A stretch of 64,000 nt of DNA. It comes from VRUE01 sp963817905 (GTDB taxonomy: Bacteria; Actinomycetota; Thermoleophilia; Solirubrobacterales; 70-9). Under the pieces are notes generated by a model. That model was not told the origin of the DNA and did no database searches. It worked only from the letters and a program-made list of their open reading frames with translations. This document shows, one piece after another, positions 50,968 through 62,276 of this stretch (position 1 is the stretch's first letter; the number at the start of each line of letters is the position of its first letter). Made by a program: the position numbers and the translations under genes. The stretch covers positions 372,001 through 436,000 of the forward strand of contig CAWFPS010000003.1 in assembly GCA_963817905.1 (NCBI GenBank). The letters are read 5' to 3'.

Positions 50968-52383
50968 TTGCCTGGGAAACGCCCCATCAACGCCGACTTG
51001 CCTCCCGCTGCCCCGGCAGAGGAAACGCCGAAGCGGGAGTCGCCCCAACCCGGGCCAGCGGCCAAGGAGTCACCGAGATCCAAGCCGTCTGCGATGGCGC
51101 CGAAGGCCGAGCCGGTGAAACCCGGGGCGACCGCGACGCCGCCCCCGAAGCGCAAGCGAAAACCGATCCCGGGCGCGCTGAAGGCGATCGGCGGGCTGGT
51201 CCTCGTGGCGATCGTCTTCCTTGTTGCCGCCATCCTCGGCGGCGGTGGCTCAAGCGAATCGAGCGAAAAGGCGGCCCCGGTCCCCGCCCAGGCTCCGCCG
51301 AAGGCCGAAGATGAAAAGCCGACGCCGGCCGCGGAGGCGGCGGAAGAGCTCGGCTATCCGTCCTTCGCCACCAACAACACGACGCGGGTCGGAGGCTCCG
51401 ACCCGGCCACCACCGCGGCCGGCGTCGCCCTGGCGGTGTTCCCATCGGTCAAGCCGGCCCAGCGCCCGGCCGCGGTCACGCTGGTCGACGAAGGCGACTG
51501 GCAGGGCGCCGTTGCCGCCTCGGTGCTGATGGCCCGGCCACTGCGGGCGCCGCTGCTGGTGACCTCCGGCGGCGAGCTTCCCGAGCCGACGACGCAGGCG
51601 CTGGAAGCGCTCGCCCCCCAGGGGAGCGCCGCCAGCGGCAAGGCCCAGGTCTTCGCGGTCGGCGAGGCCGCCGCGCCCGACGGTCTGAAGACCACCGGAG
51701 TCGAGGGCAAAAACCCGGCGACGCTCGCCACCGCGATCGCCTCGCTCCGCGACAAGCTCTTCGGAGGCAGGCCAGCGCACATCGTCCTGGCGCCTGAATC
51801 GCAACCGGAGTTCGCCGCGCCCGCGGCCGCCTGGGCGGCTCGCTCGGGTGACCCGGTCCTCTTCACCGCGACCGCCAAGCTGTCCCGCGCCACGGTCAAG
51901 CAGCTGAAGCGGCACAAGAAGGCCCCGGTCTTCGTTCTCGGACCCTCCTCGGCGGTCTCCTCCGATGTCGTCCGCGAAGTCGGCAAGCTCGGCAACCCGG
52001 TGCGCCGGGTCTCCGGCGAGGACGCGGTCGAGAACTCGATCGCGCTCGCCCGCTACGCGAGCGGCAGCTTCGGCTGGAACGTCAACGACCCAGGCCACGG
52101 CCTGGTCCTCGCCCGCAGTGACGACCCGCTTACCGCCGCGGTCGCCTCGCCGCTCTCGGCGTCCGGCACCTGGGGGCCGCTGCTGCTCAGCGACGACGCC
52201 GGTACGCTGCCCAAGGCGCTGCGCGAATACCTGCTCGACATCAAGCCCGGCTACACGACCGATCCGACGCGGGCCTTCTACAACCACGTGTGGGTGATCG
52301 GAGACCAGGAGGCGATCGACGTGAACCAGCAAGCCGAAATCGACCAGCTGGCCGAACTGGCCAAGATCGGCGGTGAAAAGTGA
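50968..52383 (+). CDS. membrane protein with cell-wall-binding repeats (CWB2)
   Basis: A 471-residue protein from a TTG start. A Pro/Ala-rich cytosolic N-terminus is followed by one membrane segment (about residues 70-92, AIGGLVLVAIVFLVAAILGG), a linker, and CWB2-like repeats. In these, hydrophobic strands alternate with VFVLGPSSAVSSDVVREVGK and VWVIGDQEAIDVNQQAEIDQ. Such repeats bind wall polymers. The tail is probably outside the membrane. It is followed directly by two short genes with 4-base overlaps. Confidence 0.85.
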   Translation: MPGKRPINADLPPAAPAEETPKRESPQPGPAAKESPRSKPSAMAPKAEPVKPGATATPPPKRKRKPIPGALKAIGGLVLVAIVFLVAAILGGGGSSESSEKAAPVPAQAPPKAEDEKPTPAAEAAEELGYPSFATNNTTRVGGSDPATTAAGVALAVFPSVKPAQRPAAVTLVDEGDWQGAVAASVLMARPLRAPLLVTSGGELPEPTTQALEALAPQGSAASGKAQVFAVGEAAAPDGLKTTGVEGKNPATLATAIASLRDKLFGGRPAHIVLAPESQPEFAAPAAAWAARSGDPVLFTATAKLSRATVKQLKRHKKAPVFVLGPSSAVSSDVVREVGKLGNPVRRVSGEDAVENSIALARYASGSFGWNVNDPGHGLVLARSDDPLTAAVASPLSASGTWGPLLLSDDAGTLPKALREYLLDIKPGYTTDPTRAFYNHVWVIGDQEAIDVNQQAEIDQLAELAKIGGEK

Positions 52384-52631
52384 GCGAGACCGAGAGCCCC
52401 GACCTTCTCGGCGGCGGTCACCGGGTCACGCCGGAGGACGTACGCGCACTGGCCGGCGCCTCGACCCCCCACTTCGCCCTGCAGGTCCGCAACCGCATCC
52501 GCCGCCTGATCGAGCCGCTCGGCGTCGACGATCCGGCCCGGCGAGAAGGCGAACGCAAGATCGCCGAGCTCGAGGACCTGGCCGAGCACAGTGGCGACCC
52601 GCGCGGAACGATGGGGATCGCGCCGCATTGA
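52380..52631 (+). CDS. hypothetical small protein
   Basis: An 83-residue helical protein starting at a GTG that overlaps the CWB2 stop (GTGA) and ending at a TGA that overlaps the TTG of the next gene. It has RVTPEDVRALAGASTPHFAL and a basic middle (VRNRIRRLIEPLG). No family is recognised. The tight coupling suggests it is really translated. Confidence 0.75.
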   Translation: MSETESPDLLGGGHRVTPEDVRALAGASTPHFALQVRNRIRRLIEPLGVDDPARREGERKIAELEDLAEHSGDPRGTMGIAPH

Positions 52632-53296
52632 AGTACCTGGCACCCGGCATTTGGCGGCTGAAGGAGTTCCCCGGACCGTCGATCAACGTCTATCTGTCCG
52701 AGGACGTTCTGATCGACGCCGGGCGGCGTTGGGACCGGCGACGCATCTTCGCTGAGATCGAGGGACGCGAGATCTCGATGCTCGCCCTCACCCACGCCCA
52801 CCCCGACCACCAGGGCGTCGCCAAGGACGTCTGCGAGGCGCGAAACATTCCGCTCGCCTGCCACGCCGACGACGTCGAAGCGATGGAGGGGAAGCGACCG
52901 ATGCAGGAAGCTGCCGCAAGCCACCCGGTCAACCGGGCGATCAAGCGCATCTGGCAGGGGCCGCCCTATCGAGTCGACCGGGTGCTCAACGAGGGGGACG
53001 AGGTGGCGGGATTCCGCGTCATCCACGCGCCGGGCCACGCCCGTGGCGAGGTGATCTTCTTCCGCGACTCCGACCGGGTGGCGATCTGCGGCGACGCGAT
53101 CCGCAACATGAGCTACGCGACCGGGCGCCCGATGCTGGCCGAGCCGCCGGAGATATTCACCTACGACCCAGCCGAGAACCGCCGCTCGATCCGCAAGCTC
53201 GCCGAGCTAAATCCCAGCCTGATCCTCCCCGGCCACGGCCCCGCCGTCACCGACATCGCCAAGTTCGAGCGCTTCGTCGCCGCACTCCCGGCCTGA
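52628..53296 (+). CDS. metallo-beta-lactamase-fold hydrolase
   Basis: A 222-residue protein from the TTG at 52628. Metal ligands are in LTHAHPDHQG, the His in HAPGHARGEV, the Asp in ICGDAIRN and the final His in LPGHGPAV, as in glyoxalase II-like MBL enzymes. The substrate is unknown. It is the third gene of a coupled operon (CWB2 protein, small protein, MBL). Confidence 0.9.
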   Translation: MKYLAPGIWRLKEFPGPSINVYLSEDVLIDAGRRWDRRRIFAEIEGREISMLALTHAHPDHQGVAKDVCEARNIPLACHADDVEAMEGKRPMQEAAASHPVNRAIKRIWQGPPYRVDRVLNEGDEVAGFRVIHAPGHARGEVIFFRDSDRVAICGDAIRNMSYATGRPMLAEPPEIFTYDPAENRRSIRKLAELNPSLILPGHGPAVTDIAKFERFVAALPA

Positions 53297-53313
53297 GCGA
53301 CTACGCTGCGGCC

Positions 53314-53517
53314 ATGGACGAGATCGAGCACGGGTTCAAGGAGGGCGACAAGGTCTGGGTCGAGGACGGCGACGGCAAGCACCACCCCGGCATCTTCGTC
53401 GCCGACAACGAGGCCTCCGGCTGGTTCGGCGGCGGTCCCAGCGCCTACGTCGTCCACCCCGAGGCCAAGCAGGCCGAGGTCGTCTCAACGTTTCGCATCA
53501 CCCCGCGCGACGAGTAG
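53314..53517 (+). CDS. hypothetical small protein
   Basis: A 67-residue acidic protein, beta-rich, with KEGDKVWVEDGDGKHHPGIF and SAYVVHPEAKQAEVVSTFRI. It may be a small SH3-like module. It is 17 bp after the MBL gene in the same direction and before hairpin E. Function unknown. Confidence 0.7.
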   Translation: MDEIEHGFKEGDKVWVEDGDGKHHPGIFVADNEASGWFGGGPSAYVVHPEAKQAEVVSTFRITPRDE

Positions 53518-53528
53518 CGAGCGGGGAA

Positions 53529-53604
53529 GGGCCGTCGGGCACCCTCCCCAAAACGCGCGGCAGGAGCCGCGCTTGAGTGTTTTGGGGAGGGCGCTCGACG
53601 GCCC
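53529..53604. terminator. long hairpin E between convergent genes
   Basis: Arms 53529-53554 and 53579-53604 (GGGCCGTCGGGCACCCTCC...) pair at 24 of 26 positions around a 24-base region that itself folds (GCGCGG-cagga-GCCGCGC roughly). It lies in the 144-bp gap between convergent gene ends, so it can terminate in both directions. It is a single copy, unlike the B and C pairs. The rest of the gap to 53661 is featureless. Confidence 0.65.
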
Positions 53605-53661
53605 CTGCTGCCCTCAGCTGCTATGAGCTTGCCCGTACCCGTTCCAGCACTTCCATCTCGC

Positions 53662-54690
53662 TCAAGCCGTAGGACCGAAGGCGGTGATGATGCGGTTTTG
53701 GTACTCACTCAGCTCTTCGGGGGAGATGAAGTAGGTGGGTGGGGTTAGGAAGAGACCGTCGGCGCGCTCCGCCGTTTCCTGCACCCGGGCGCGGACCTTG
53801 TCGAGGGGGCCGGCGGCACAGTAGGCGTCGACCATCTCGTCGCCGATCGCGGCTGGAACCGCGGCGAGGTCGCCGCGGCGGAAGGCCTCACCCGCGGCGA
53901 CGGCGTTGTCGGCGAAGCCGTGCAACTCCCAGAGCGGCATGTAGGTCTTGACCGTGGCGTAGAAGGAGATCGTGCGGCGGGCCATCTCTATCGCCCGCGA
54001 CTCGTCGTCGTCGATCGCGCAGCAGACCGTCGGCAGGTAGTCGAAGCTGGAGCGCTCGCGCCCGGAGCGGCGCAGCCCCTCCTCGAAGGAGGAGACCACG
54101 ACCTCGTCGATCCAGCGCAGGCTCTGGATCGGGTGGCCGATCAGGCCGTCGGCGACGTCGCCGGCCATCCGGCACATCCCGCCCTGGACGCCGGCGGTGT
54201 AGATCGGCACGTTCTCGCGCGGCGCCGGGTGGGGGCGGGTCCAGCCCTTGATGTCGATGTCGTAGTAGTCGCCCCGGTAGCGGATCGGCTCGCCCTTGCC
54301 CGCCTGCCGCATGATCAGCCGCGTCGCCTCGATCGCCTCGCGCAGGTGCGGCGCCGGCTTGCCGTACTCGGCGTTGTGCCAGGTTTCGTTGAGGCGTTTG
54401 ACCCCGGAGCCGAGCCCGAGGCGAAAGCGCCCGCCTGACATCTCGTCGATATCGAGAGCGCTGATCGCGACGATGAAGGGGCTGCGGGTGAAGGCCCAGG
54501 CAATGCCCGTCGCGACGTCGATCTTCTCGGTCTTGCCGGCGAGGTACGCGGCCTGGGTAACGGAGGAGCGGAACAGCTCCGGCGCCCAGACGCACTCGAC
54601 CCCTGCCGCCTCGGCACGCCGGGTCTCGGACTCGAGGTCGGCAACGGTGGTGCCGATCGCGGCAACCGAGATCCGATCGAGCGCTCCCAC
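53662..54690 (-). CDS. LLM-class F420-dependent oxidoreductase
   Basis: A 342-residue luciferase-like protein from the GTG at 54690, in frame with a longer open stretch that runs antisense through the next gene. It has RISVAAIGTTVADLESETRR, GIAWAFTRSPFIVAISALDI and LGLGSGVKRLNETWHNAEYG. These are the TIM-barrel strands of the F420-type family common in actinobacteria. The substrate is not identifiable. It is downstream of two acyl-CoA dehydrogenases on the same strand, 11 bp apart, suggesting a shared operon. Confidence 0.88.
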   Translation of the reverse strand: MGALDRISVAAIGTTVADLESETRRAEAAGVECVWAPELFRSSVTQAAYLAGKTEKIDVATGIAWAFTRSPFIVAISALDIDEMSGGRFRLGLGSGVKRLNETWHNAEYGKPAPHLREAIEATRLIMRQAGKGEPIRYRGDYYDIDIKGWTRPHPAPRENVPIYTAGVQGGMCRMAGDVADGLIGHPIQSLRWIDEVVVSSFEEGLRRSGRERSSFDYLPTVCCAIDDDESRAIEMARRTISFYATVKTYMPLWELHGFADNAVAAGEAFRRGDLAAVPAAIGDEMVDAYCAAGPLDKVRARVQETAERADGLFLTPPTYFISPEELSEYQNRIITAFGPTA

Positions 54691-54701
54691 GCCGACAGGC
54701 C

Positions 54702-55823
54702 TCAGGCCGTAACCGGCTCGGGCGCGGCGAGCACTGCGTCGGCGACCCGTTCGCGGTGCCACTTGGCGTCGCCGAACATCGCGGCGTTCGCCTTGCCGCG
54801 CTTGAGGAAGAAGTGCAGGTCGTGCTCCCAGGTGAAGCCGATCCCACCGTGGACCTGGATCGAGGCGTCGGGAACGCGCCAGCCGGCGTCGGAGGCGTAG
54901 GCCTTGGCCATCGAGGCGGCCCGCGGCAGCGACTCGGGCTCGGCGTCCGCCGCCCAGGCGGCTCCGTAGACGGCGGAGCGAGCGTTCTCGGTCTCGAGCA
55001 GCATCTGGGCGCAGCGGTGGGAAACAGCCTGGTAGGCGCCGATCGGGCGGCCGAACTGCTGGCGGTCCTTGGCGTAGGAGACCGCCATCTCCATCGTCCG
55101 CTGGGCGATCCCGGTCGACTCGGCAGCGAGGGCGACGCAGAGCCTGTCGAAGACGGCGTAGTAGTCGGCCCCGGCCGCCGGCAGCGAGTCCTCCGCCCCG
55201 ACCCGGACACCGTCGAAGGCGACCGCGTAGAGGCGGCGCGTGGTGTCGATCGAGGTCGACGGCGTCACCGCCACGCCGTCGGCACCGCGCTCGACCACGT
55301 GACGGCGGCCGTCCGCGGTGGCGACGAGGAAGAAATCGGCCGCGGCCGCGTCCATCACCAGCACCTTCTCGCCGTCGAGCACGGTCTCGCCGCCGTCCTC
55401 GCGCGCCTCCATCGTGAAGCCGCCAACCGTCGCCGGGCTGCCCGCGTCCCAGAGCGCCGGCGTCCCGCGCAACTTGCCCTCGGCAAGCGGGCGCAACAGG
55501 CGCTGGCGCTGCTCCTCGGAGCCGCAGAGGCTCAGCGCCAGGCCGGCGATCGTGTTGGAGAAGAGCGGCGAGGGCGCCAGCGCGTAGCCCAGCTCCTCGA
55601 AGAGGACGGCGAGCTCGACGATGCCGAGACCCTGCCCGCCCCACTCCTCTGGCAGCGCCAGCCCGGTCCAGCCGAGCTCGGCCATCTCCTCCCAGTCGGA
55701 CTGCTCGAAGCCGTTCTCGCTTTCGACCAGCTCGCGAATCCGCTCGGACTTGTAGCGGGCCGCGAGGAAATCGTGGGCGGTCTGCTTGATCGCCTGCTGC
55801 TCGTCGGTCAGATCGAAGTACAT
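54702..55823 (-). CDS. acyl-CoA dehydrogenase
   Basis: A 373-residue protein from the ATG at 55823. It starts MYFDLTDEQQAIKQTAHDFL and has LGYALAPSPLFSNTIAGLAL and SIQVHGGIGFTWEHDLHFFL near the C-terminus. It is a typical actinobacterial ACAD. Several such proteins act as heterodimers, and the next upstream gene is a second ACAD 16 bp away, so the pair may form one enzyme (as FadE26-FadE27 do in steroid catabolism). This is inference. Confidence 0.92.
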   Translation of the reverse strand: MYFDLTDEQQAIKQTAHDFLAARYKSERIRELVESENGFEQSDWEEMAELGWTGLALPEEWGGQGLGIVELAVLFEELGYALAPSPLFSNTIAGLALSLCGSEEQRQRLLRPLAEGKLRGTPALWDAGSPATVGGFTMEAREDGGETVLDGEKVLVMDAAAADFFLVATADGRRHVVERGADGVAVTPSTSIDTTRRLYAVAFDGVRVGAEDSLPAAGADYYAVFDRLCVALAAESTGIAQRTMEMAVSYAKDRQQFGRPIGAYQAVSHRCAQMLLETENARSAVYGAAWAADAEPESLPRAASMAKAYASDAGWRVPDASIQVHGGIGFTWEHDLHFFLKRGKANAAMFGDAKWHRERVADAVLAAPEPVTA

Positions 55824-55839
55824 AGGTCGGCGACAGCCC

Positions 55840-57018
55840 CTAACGCATCCTCGGCAGGCCGAGCACCCGCTCGGCGATGATGTTCTTGAGGATGTCGGTG
55901 GTGCCACCCTCGATCGAGTTGGCACGCGAGCGCAGGAAGCCGTACTGCCAGGCGCCACTGGCGAGGGCGTGCTCATCGCCCCGCGCCAGCGTCGCGTAGG
56001 GGCCCTCGATGTCGAGCGCCAGCTCCGCTATCCGCTGGTTGATGTCGGCCCACTGCCACTTGCCCAGCGAGCCCTCCGGCCCCGGGATGCCCGACTGCAT
56101 CGTCTTGGTCAGGCCGCGGTAGGCGTTGAGCCGCATCGTCTCGGCCTCGATGTGGAGCTGGGCGAGGCGCTGGCGGAAGACGGGATCGTCGGCGGCGGAA
56201 CCCCCGTTGACGCGGGTCTCGGCGGCCAGCGTGCCGAGCCGCTTGAGGCTGTTGGCGATCTGCGCGATCGCGCCGAAGGCGAGCCCGGCCCGCTCGTTCA
56301 TCAAAGTGGTGATCGCCACTCCCCAGCCGCCGCCGACCTCGCCGACGACGTTGGCGTCGGGGATCCGCGCCTCGTTGATGAAGACCTCGTTGAACTCCCC
56401 CTCGCCGGTGATCTGGACCAGCGGCTTGGCCTCCACCCCCTCCTGCTCCATGTCCATCAGGAAGTAGGTGAGTCCCTTGTGCTTGGGGGCGTCGGGGTCG
56501 GTGCGGGCGACGAGCATGCACCACTTCGCGTACTGGGCGAAGGTGGTCCAGACCTTCTGCCCGGTCACCACCCATTCGTCGCCGTCCTTGACCGCCTTGG
56601 TCTTCAGCGAAGCCAGGTCGGAGCCCGACTCGGGCTCGGAGAAGCCCTGGCACCAGATCTCCTCGGCGGTGAGGATCGGCTCCAGGTAGCGGGCCTTCTG
56701 CTCCTCGGTGCCGTGGGCGATCACGACCGGCCCGCCCATCGCCAGGCCGAGCACGTTGGCCGGGCTCGGCGCTTCCAGGCGCGCCGCCTCGCCGACGAAG
56801 ATCGCCTGCTCGATCATCGTCGCGCCGCGGCCTCCGTACTCCTTGGGCCATGAGATCCCGGCCCAGCCGGCCTCGTGCATCCGCTGCTGCCACTCGCTGC
56901 GGAAGGCCATCACCTCCTCCAAGCCCGCCTCCGGCTCTGGGCCGGGATGGTTCGCTTCGATCCAATCGCGAACCTCGTCGCGGAACTGCTGCTCGGACGG
57001 CGAGAGGGTCAGGTCCAT
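55840..57018 (-). CDS. acyl-CoA dehydrogenase
   Basis: A 392-residue protein from the ATG at 57018, with SEQQFRDEVRDWIEANHPGP, ISWPKEYGGRGATMIEQAIF, WCQGFSEPESGSDLASLKTK and the C-terminal ANSIEGGTTDILKNIIAERV. FAD-binding residues are present. It is the first of a three-gene strand run: two ACADs and the LLM oxidoreductase. Together they suggest breakdown of a fatty acid or sterol side chain. Confidence 0.93.
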   Translation of the reverse strand: MDLTLSPSEQQFRDEVRDWIEANHPGPEPEAGLEEVMAFRSEWQQRMHEAGWAGISWPKEYGGRGATMIEQAIFVGEAARLEAPSPANVLGLAMGGPVVIAHGTEEQKARYLEPILTAEEIWCQGFSEPESGSDLASLKTKAVKDGDEWVVTGQKVWTTFAQYAKWCMLVARTDPDAPKHKGLTYFLMDMEQEGVEAKPLVQITGEGEFNEVFINEARIPDANVVGEVGGGWGVAITTLMNERAGLAFGAIAQIANSLKRLGTLAAETRVNGGSAADDPVFRQRLAQLHIEAETMRLNAYRGLTKTMQSGIPGPEGSLGKWQWADINQRIAELALDIEGPYATLARGDEHALASGAWQYGFLRSRANSIEGGTTDILKNIIAERVLGLPRMR

Positions 57019-57061
57019 CGGTGGCGGAGCATAGCGGCAGACTGGCCGCTCAGCCAAAGCC

Positions 57062-57523
57062 TCAGCGGCTGCCGCAGACTTCGAGCCCGTATTCGCCGGC
57101 GATGCGACTGGCGATGCCGAAGACCGCATCGCTGCTCGCCGTCACCGCCTTCGGGTTCCGTTCGGCCGTCTCCTCGCCTTCTTCGAGCGCCGAGAGCATC
57201 GCGTCGACGCGTTCCTCGTCCCCGTCGGGAATGCCGAGCGCCCGCAGCTCGGCGACTTCCCGCTTCAGGTTGGGAACCATCACCTCGCTGACCAGCATTT
57301 CGTACTCGGCCTTGCTCGGTTTGGTCAGGCTCTTGGCGTCTTTGAGGATCTTGCCGAAGCCGGCTTCCATCCGTTCGTTGCTGCGCTTGCAGATCGCGTC
57401 GGCCTTGGCAACGAATTCTTCCTTGGAGATCGATTCGCCACTCGACGAGGAGCCGCCGCCACATCCGGCGCCAAGCAGTGCCACGACGAGCGCGGCAATC
57501 AGCGCGAGAAGTCCCCTGCCCAT
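57062..57523 (-). CDS. putative lipoprotein, helical
   Basis: A 153-residue protein. The signal peptide (LLALIAALVVALLGAGC) is a clear lipobox, followed by a Gly/Ser linker and a helical domain with SKEEFVAKADAICKRSNERM and a later conserved Cys (EVCGSR), which could pair with the Cys in AICKR. I recall this Cys-paired helical lipoprotein type as numerous in related actinobacteria, function unknown. Confidence 0.8.
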   Translation of the reverse strand: MGRGLLALIAALVVALLGAGCGGGSSSSGESISKEEFVAKADAICKRSNERMEAGFGKILKDAKSLTKPSKAEYEMLVSEVMVPNLKREVAELRALGIPDGDEERVDAMLSALEEGEETAERNPKAVTASSDAVFGIASRIAGEYGLEVCGSR

Positions 57524-57561
57524 GCGGGAAAGTTATACCGCCGTACCGATTGGGGGAACCC

Positions 57562-58749
<1,188 letters not shown>

Positions 58750-58765
58750 CGCGAGCCCTCCGATC

Positions 58766-58786
58766 GATTGACTGGTCAGTCAACCA
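58766..58786. promoter_or_regulatory. operator-like palindrome (copy 2)
   Basis: Identical to the site at 50891: TTGACTG (58768-58774), GT, CAGTCAA (58777-58783), with the same flanks over 21 bases. It lies between the divergent thiolase and hydroxyacyl-CoA dehydrogenase genes, 17 bases from the thiolase ATG, so it could control both. Confidence 0.7.
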
Positions 58787-58848
58787 AGGGTACCGGGGGC
58801 AAGGGTCGGGCGACCCTCGCATCGGAGAGCTTGATAGGAACCTGGCCT

Positions 58849-59670
<822 letters not shown>

Positions 59671-59674
<4 letters not shown>

Positions 59675-59898
59675 CGCTTACCCGCGAGGTCCCAGATCAC
59701 GTCGGCCGGGGAGATGCCCTGCTGGCGGGCCTTGGTTTCGATCTCCTCCCAGGGCAGCTCGGCTTCGGGGAGGTCGTCCCAGCGGGCCAGGTCGAGGGCC
59801 TCGACCGCTCCTTTGAGCGCCGGGCCCAGATGCTCCTCGGAGCGCAACAGGGCCCTCAGGACTTCAAGCTGCTTGTCGCTCATGCGCACAACCCACAT
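59671..59898 (-). CDS. hypothetical small protein
   Basis: A 75-residue acidic helical protein from the ATG at 59898, which has GGAGG 6 bases upstream. It has SDKQLEVLRALLRSEEHLGP and ELPWEEIETKARQQGISPAD. No family is recognised. It overlaps the end of the convergent dehydrogenase gene by 4 bases. Confidence 0.7.
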
Positions 59899-59942
59899 GC
59901 GACACCTCCAGGGTCGGGTGGAACGCGGGTTGCCCGGAGAAG

Positions 59943-61241
59943 CTAGGAGTCGTGACGGACGGAACCGCGGATGCGGACCGCCTCGATCCGGTTCTCGCGC
60001 ACCGACTCGACCCTGATCGTGTAGCCGTTGGCGGTGATCGTGTCGCCGCGCTTGGGCAGCCGCCCGAGCTCGCCGAAGACGTAGCCGCCGACCGAGTTGT
60101 AGGCGTCGCTGTCGACCGGCAGCTCGATCCCGGCGTCGGAGAGATCGCCGAGGGAGACGTGGCCGCGGACGAACCACTCGCCGCTGGCGAGCTGGCGCAG
60201 TGCCGCGGCACGGGGGTCGGTCTCGTCCTCGATCTCGCCGACGACCTCCTCGAGGATGTCCTCGACGGTGACGATCCCGACCGTGCGCCCGTACTCGTCG
60301 ACGATCACCGCCAGCGAGGTGCGCTGGACCTGGAGGTCGTGGAGCAGGTCGTCGAGCGGCCGGGTCTCAGGGACGATCACGGCGTCGCGCACCGATGGGG
60401 CGATCTCGGCCTGCGGCCCCTCACTCATGTAGAGGCGGGCGAGGCTGTTGTTGTGGACGATCCCCTTCACCCGGTCGGGGTTCTCGTCCTCGATCACGAC
60501 CAGGCGGGTGTGGCCGGAGGTGACGCAGCGGCGCAGCGCCGTCTCGACCATCTCGGAGGCGTCGACCGTGACCACCGCCGGAATCGGCGTCATCACCTCG
60601 CGCGCCTCCTGCTCGTGCAGGTGGAAGACCCCGCCCAGCATCCCCGCCTCGCCGGGGTCGAGGTGGCCGCCGAGCCGCGACTGGTCGATGATCTGCTTCA
60701 GGTCCTCGGCGGTGTGGTGCTCTTCGATGTCGGTCGGGTCGACGCCGAAGAGGCGGACGATCGCGTTGGAGATCGCGCTGAGGGCGAAAATCACCGGCGC
60801 GGTGGCGATGCGGAACCAGTTGAGCGGGCGGGAGACGCGGCGTGCCGTGCGCTCGGCGTGGCTGATCGCCAGCATCTTCGGCACCTGCTCGCCGATGCTG
60901 ATGTGGATCGCGGTGACCAGGGCGAAGGCGATCGCCACCGAGAGGCCGACCGCGGCGCCGTTGGAGAGCCCGCCGAAGAGCGGTTCGATCAGCTTCGCCA
61001 GCGAGGGCTCGCCGAGGAAGCCGATCCCGATCGAGGCCATCGTGATCCCGATCTGGCAGGCGGAGAGCGACTCGTCGATCTTGTCGAGCTGCTCGATCAC
61101 CTCCTCGGCGCCGCTTTCGCCTTCCTCGGCGAGCTGCTCGACCTTGCCGCGGCGGCTGCGCACGAGAGCGAACTCGGCCGCGACGAAGAAGCCGTTGATG
61201 GCCACCAGCAGGAGGAGGAGGACGAGCAGCAGGGCGCTCAT
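59943..61241 (-). CDS. CNNM/CBS membrane protein (HlyC/CorC family)
   Basis: A 432-residue protein. Membrane segments are near residues 2-22, 60-80, 95-115 and 133-155 (the DUF21/CNNM domain, GFFVAAEFALVRSRRGKVEQ). Two CBS domains (REVMTPIPAVVTVDASEM and TSLAVIVDEYGRTVGIVT) and a C-terminal CorC/HlyC domain follow. Such proteins are linked to magnesium or cobalt efflux and metal resistance; transport direction is not established. Length and order are normal. Confidence 0.93.
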   Translation of the reverse strand: MSALLLVLLLLLVAINGFFVAAEFALVRSRRGKVEQLAEEGESGAEEVIEQLDKIDESLSACQIGITMASIGIGFLGEPSLAKLIEPLFGGLSNGAAVGLSVAIAFALVTAIHISIGEQVPKMLAISHAERTARRVSRPLNWFRIATAPVIFALSAISNAIVRLFGVDPTDIEEHHTAEDLKQIIDQSRLGGHLDPGEAGMLGGVFHLHEQEAREVMTPIPAVVTVDASEMVETALRRCVTSGHTRLVVIEDENPDRVKGIVHNNSLARLYMSEGPQAEIAPSVRDAVIVPETRPLDDLLHDLQVQRTSLAVIVDEYGRTVGIVTVEDILEEVVGEIEDETDPRAAALRQLASGEWFVRGHVSLGDLSDAGIELPVDSDAYNSVGGYVFGELGRLPKRGDTITANGYTIRVESVRENRIEAVRIRGSVRHDS

Positions 61242-61350
61242 CGTCTATATGGCCCGGTACTTCGGGGGAGGTCGTCGTCGGCCATTCGGCGTAGGCAATA
61301 TAGCCATCCGGCGCCGCCGTCTTTGCGATAGGTGACATATTGATCGTGGG

Positions 61351-62273
61351 ATGCGCATCGCAAGCCTTGTTCCGTCCGCTACCGAGATGCTCTACGCGCT
61401 CGGGCTCGGCGACAGCGTCGTCGCGGTCACGCACGAGTGCGACTACCCGGCCGAGGCCGCCTCTCTCCCCCACCTGACCAAGACCGTGCTGCCGACCGGC
61501 CTCGGCGCGGCCGAGATCGACCGCGCGGTCAAGGCGCGGGTGGCCGAGGGGCAGGCGCTGTACGAGCTCGACGAGGAGCTGCTCGCCGAGCTCGCCCCCG
61601 ACCTGATCGTCACCCAGGCGATCTGCGCGGTCTGCGCGGTCTCCTACGAGGACGTGCTCGAGGTGGCCAGGCGACTGCCGGGCAAGCCGCGGGTGATCCA
61701 GCAGGACCCGAGCACACTGGGCGAGATGCTCGAGGACGTGATCCGCCTCGGCGAGGCGGCCGAGATCCCCCAGCGCGGCCCACGAGCTGCGCGGCGAGCT
61801 GGAGGGGCGGCTGGCGACGGTGCGCGCCGCGGTCGGCGGCGCCAGCCTGCCACGGGTGATCGCCCTGGAGTGGCTCGACCCGCCCTACGTCGGCGGCCAC
61901 TGGATCCCGGAGATGATCTCGATCGCCGGCGGCGAGGACGTCGCCGGCCCGCCGGGGCTGAAGTCGCCCGAGGTCTCCTGGGGCGCGCTTTCCGGGTCTC
62001 GGTCCCGACATCGCGATCGCGATGCCCTGCGGCTGGAAGGTCGAGGCCTCGCGCGCCCAGGCGCTCGCCTACTGGGACCAGATCGAGACGCTCGGCGCGC
62101 GCCAGGTGTTCGCCGTCGACGCCGCCTCGACCTTCTCCCGGCCCGGCCCGCGCCTGATCGACGGGGTCGAGCTGCTCGGCCACCTGCTCCACCCCGACCT
62201 GGTCGACTCGCCGGGCAACATCGGCTTCGCCGAGGTGCGGGCGCCGACGGTCTGGCGCGGCGCCGGCGGCTGA
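61351..62273 (+). pseudogene. cobalamin-binding-type ABC substrate-binding protein, frameshifted
   Basis: It starts MRIASLVPSATEMLYALGLG and has DYPAEAASLPHLTKTVLPTG and DLIVTQAICAVCAVSYEDVL, as in the BtuF-like periplasmic fold, but no signal peptide. Two indels break it: one G too many at 61777-61778 (after EIPQR, before AHELRGELEGRL) and one at 61994-61996 (before LGPDIAIAMPCGW). Removing both gives 306 residues. Cytosolic proteins of this type are common in actinobacteria and may bind a corrinoid. No B12 riboswitch-sized leader is upstream (109 bp). Confidence 0.82.
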
Positions 62274-62276
62274 GCC

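Noticed and set aside
61242..61350. B12 riboswitch before the BtuF-like gene
   Set aside because: The gap is 109 bp and I could not find the B12-box core; it is too short for the usual element.
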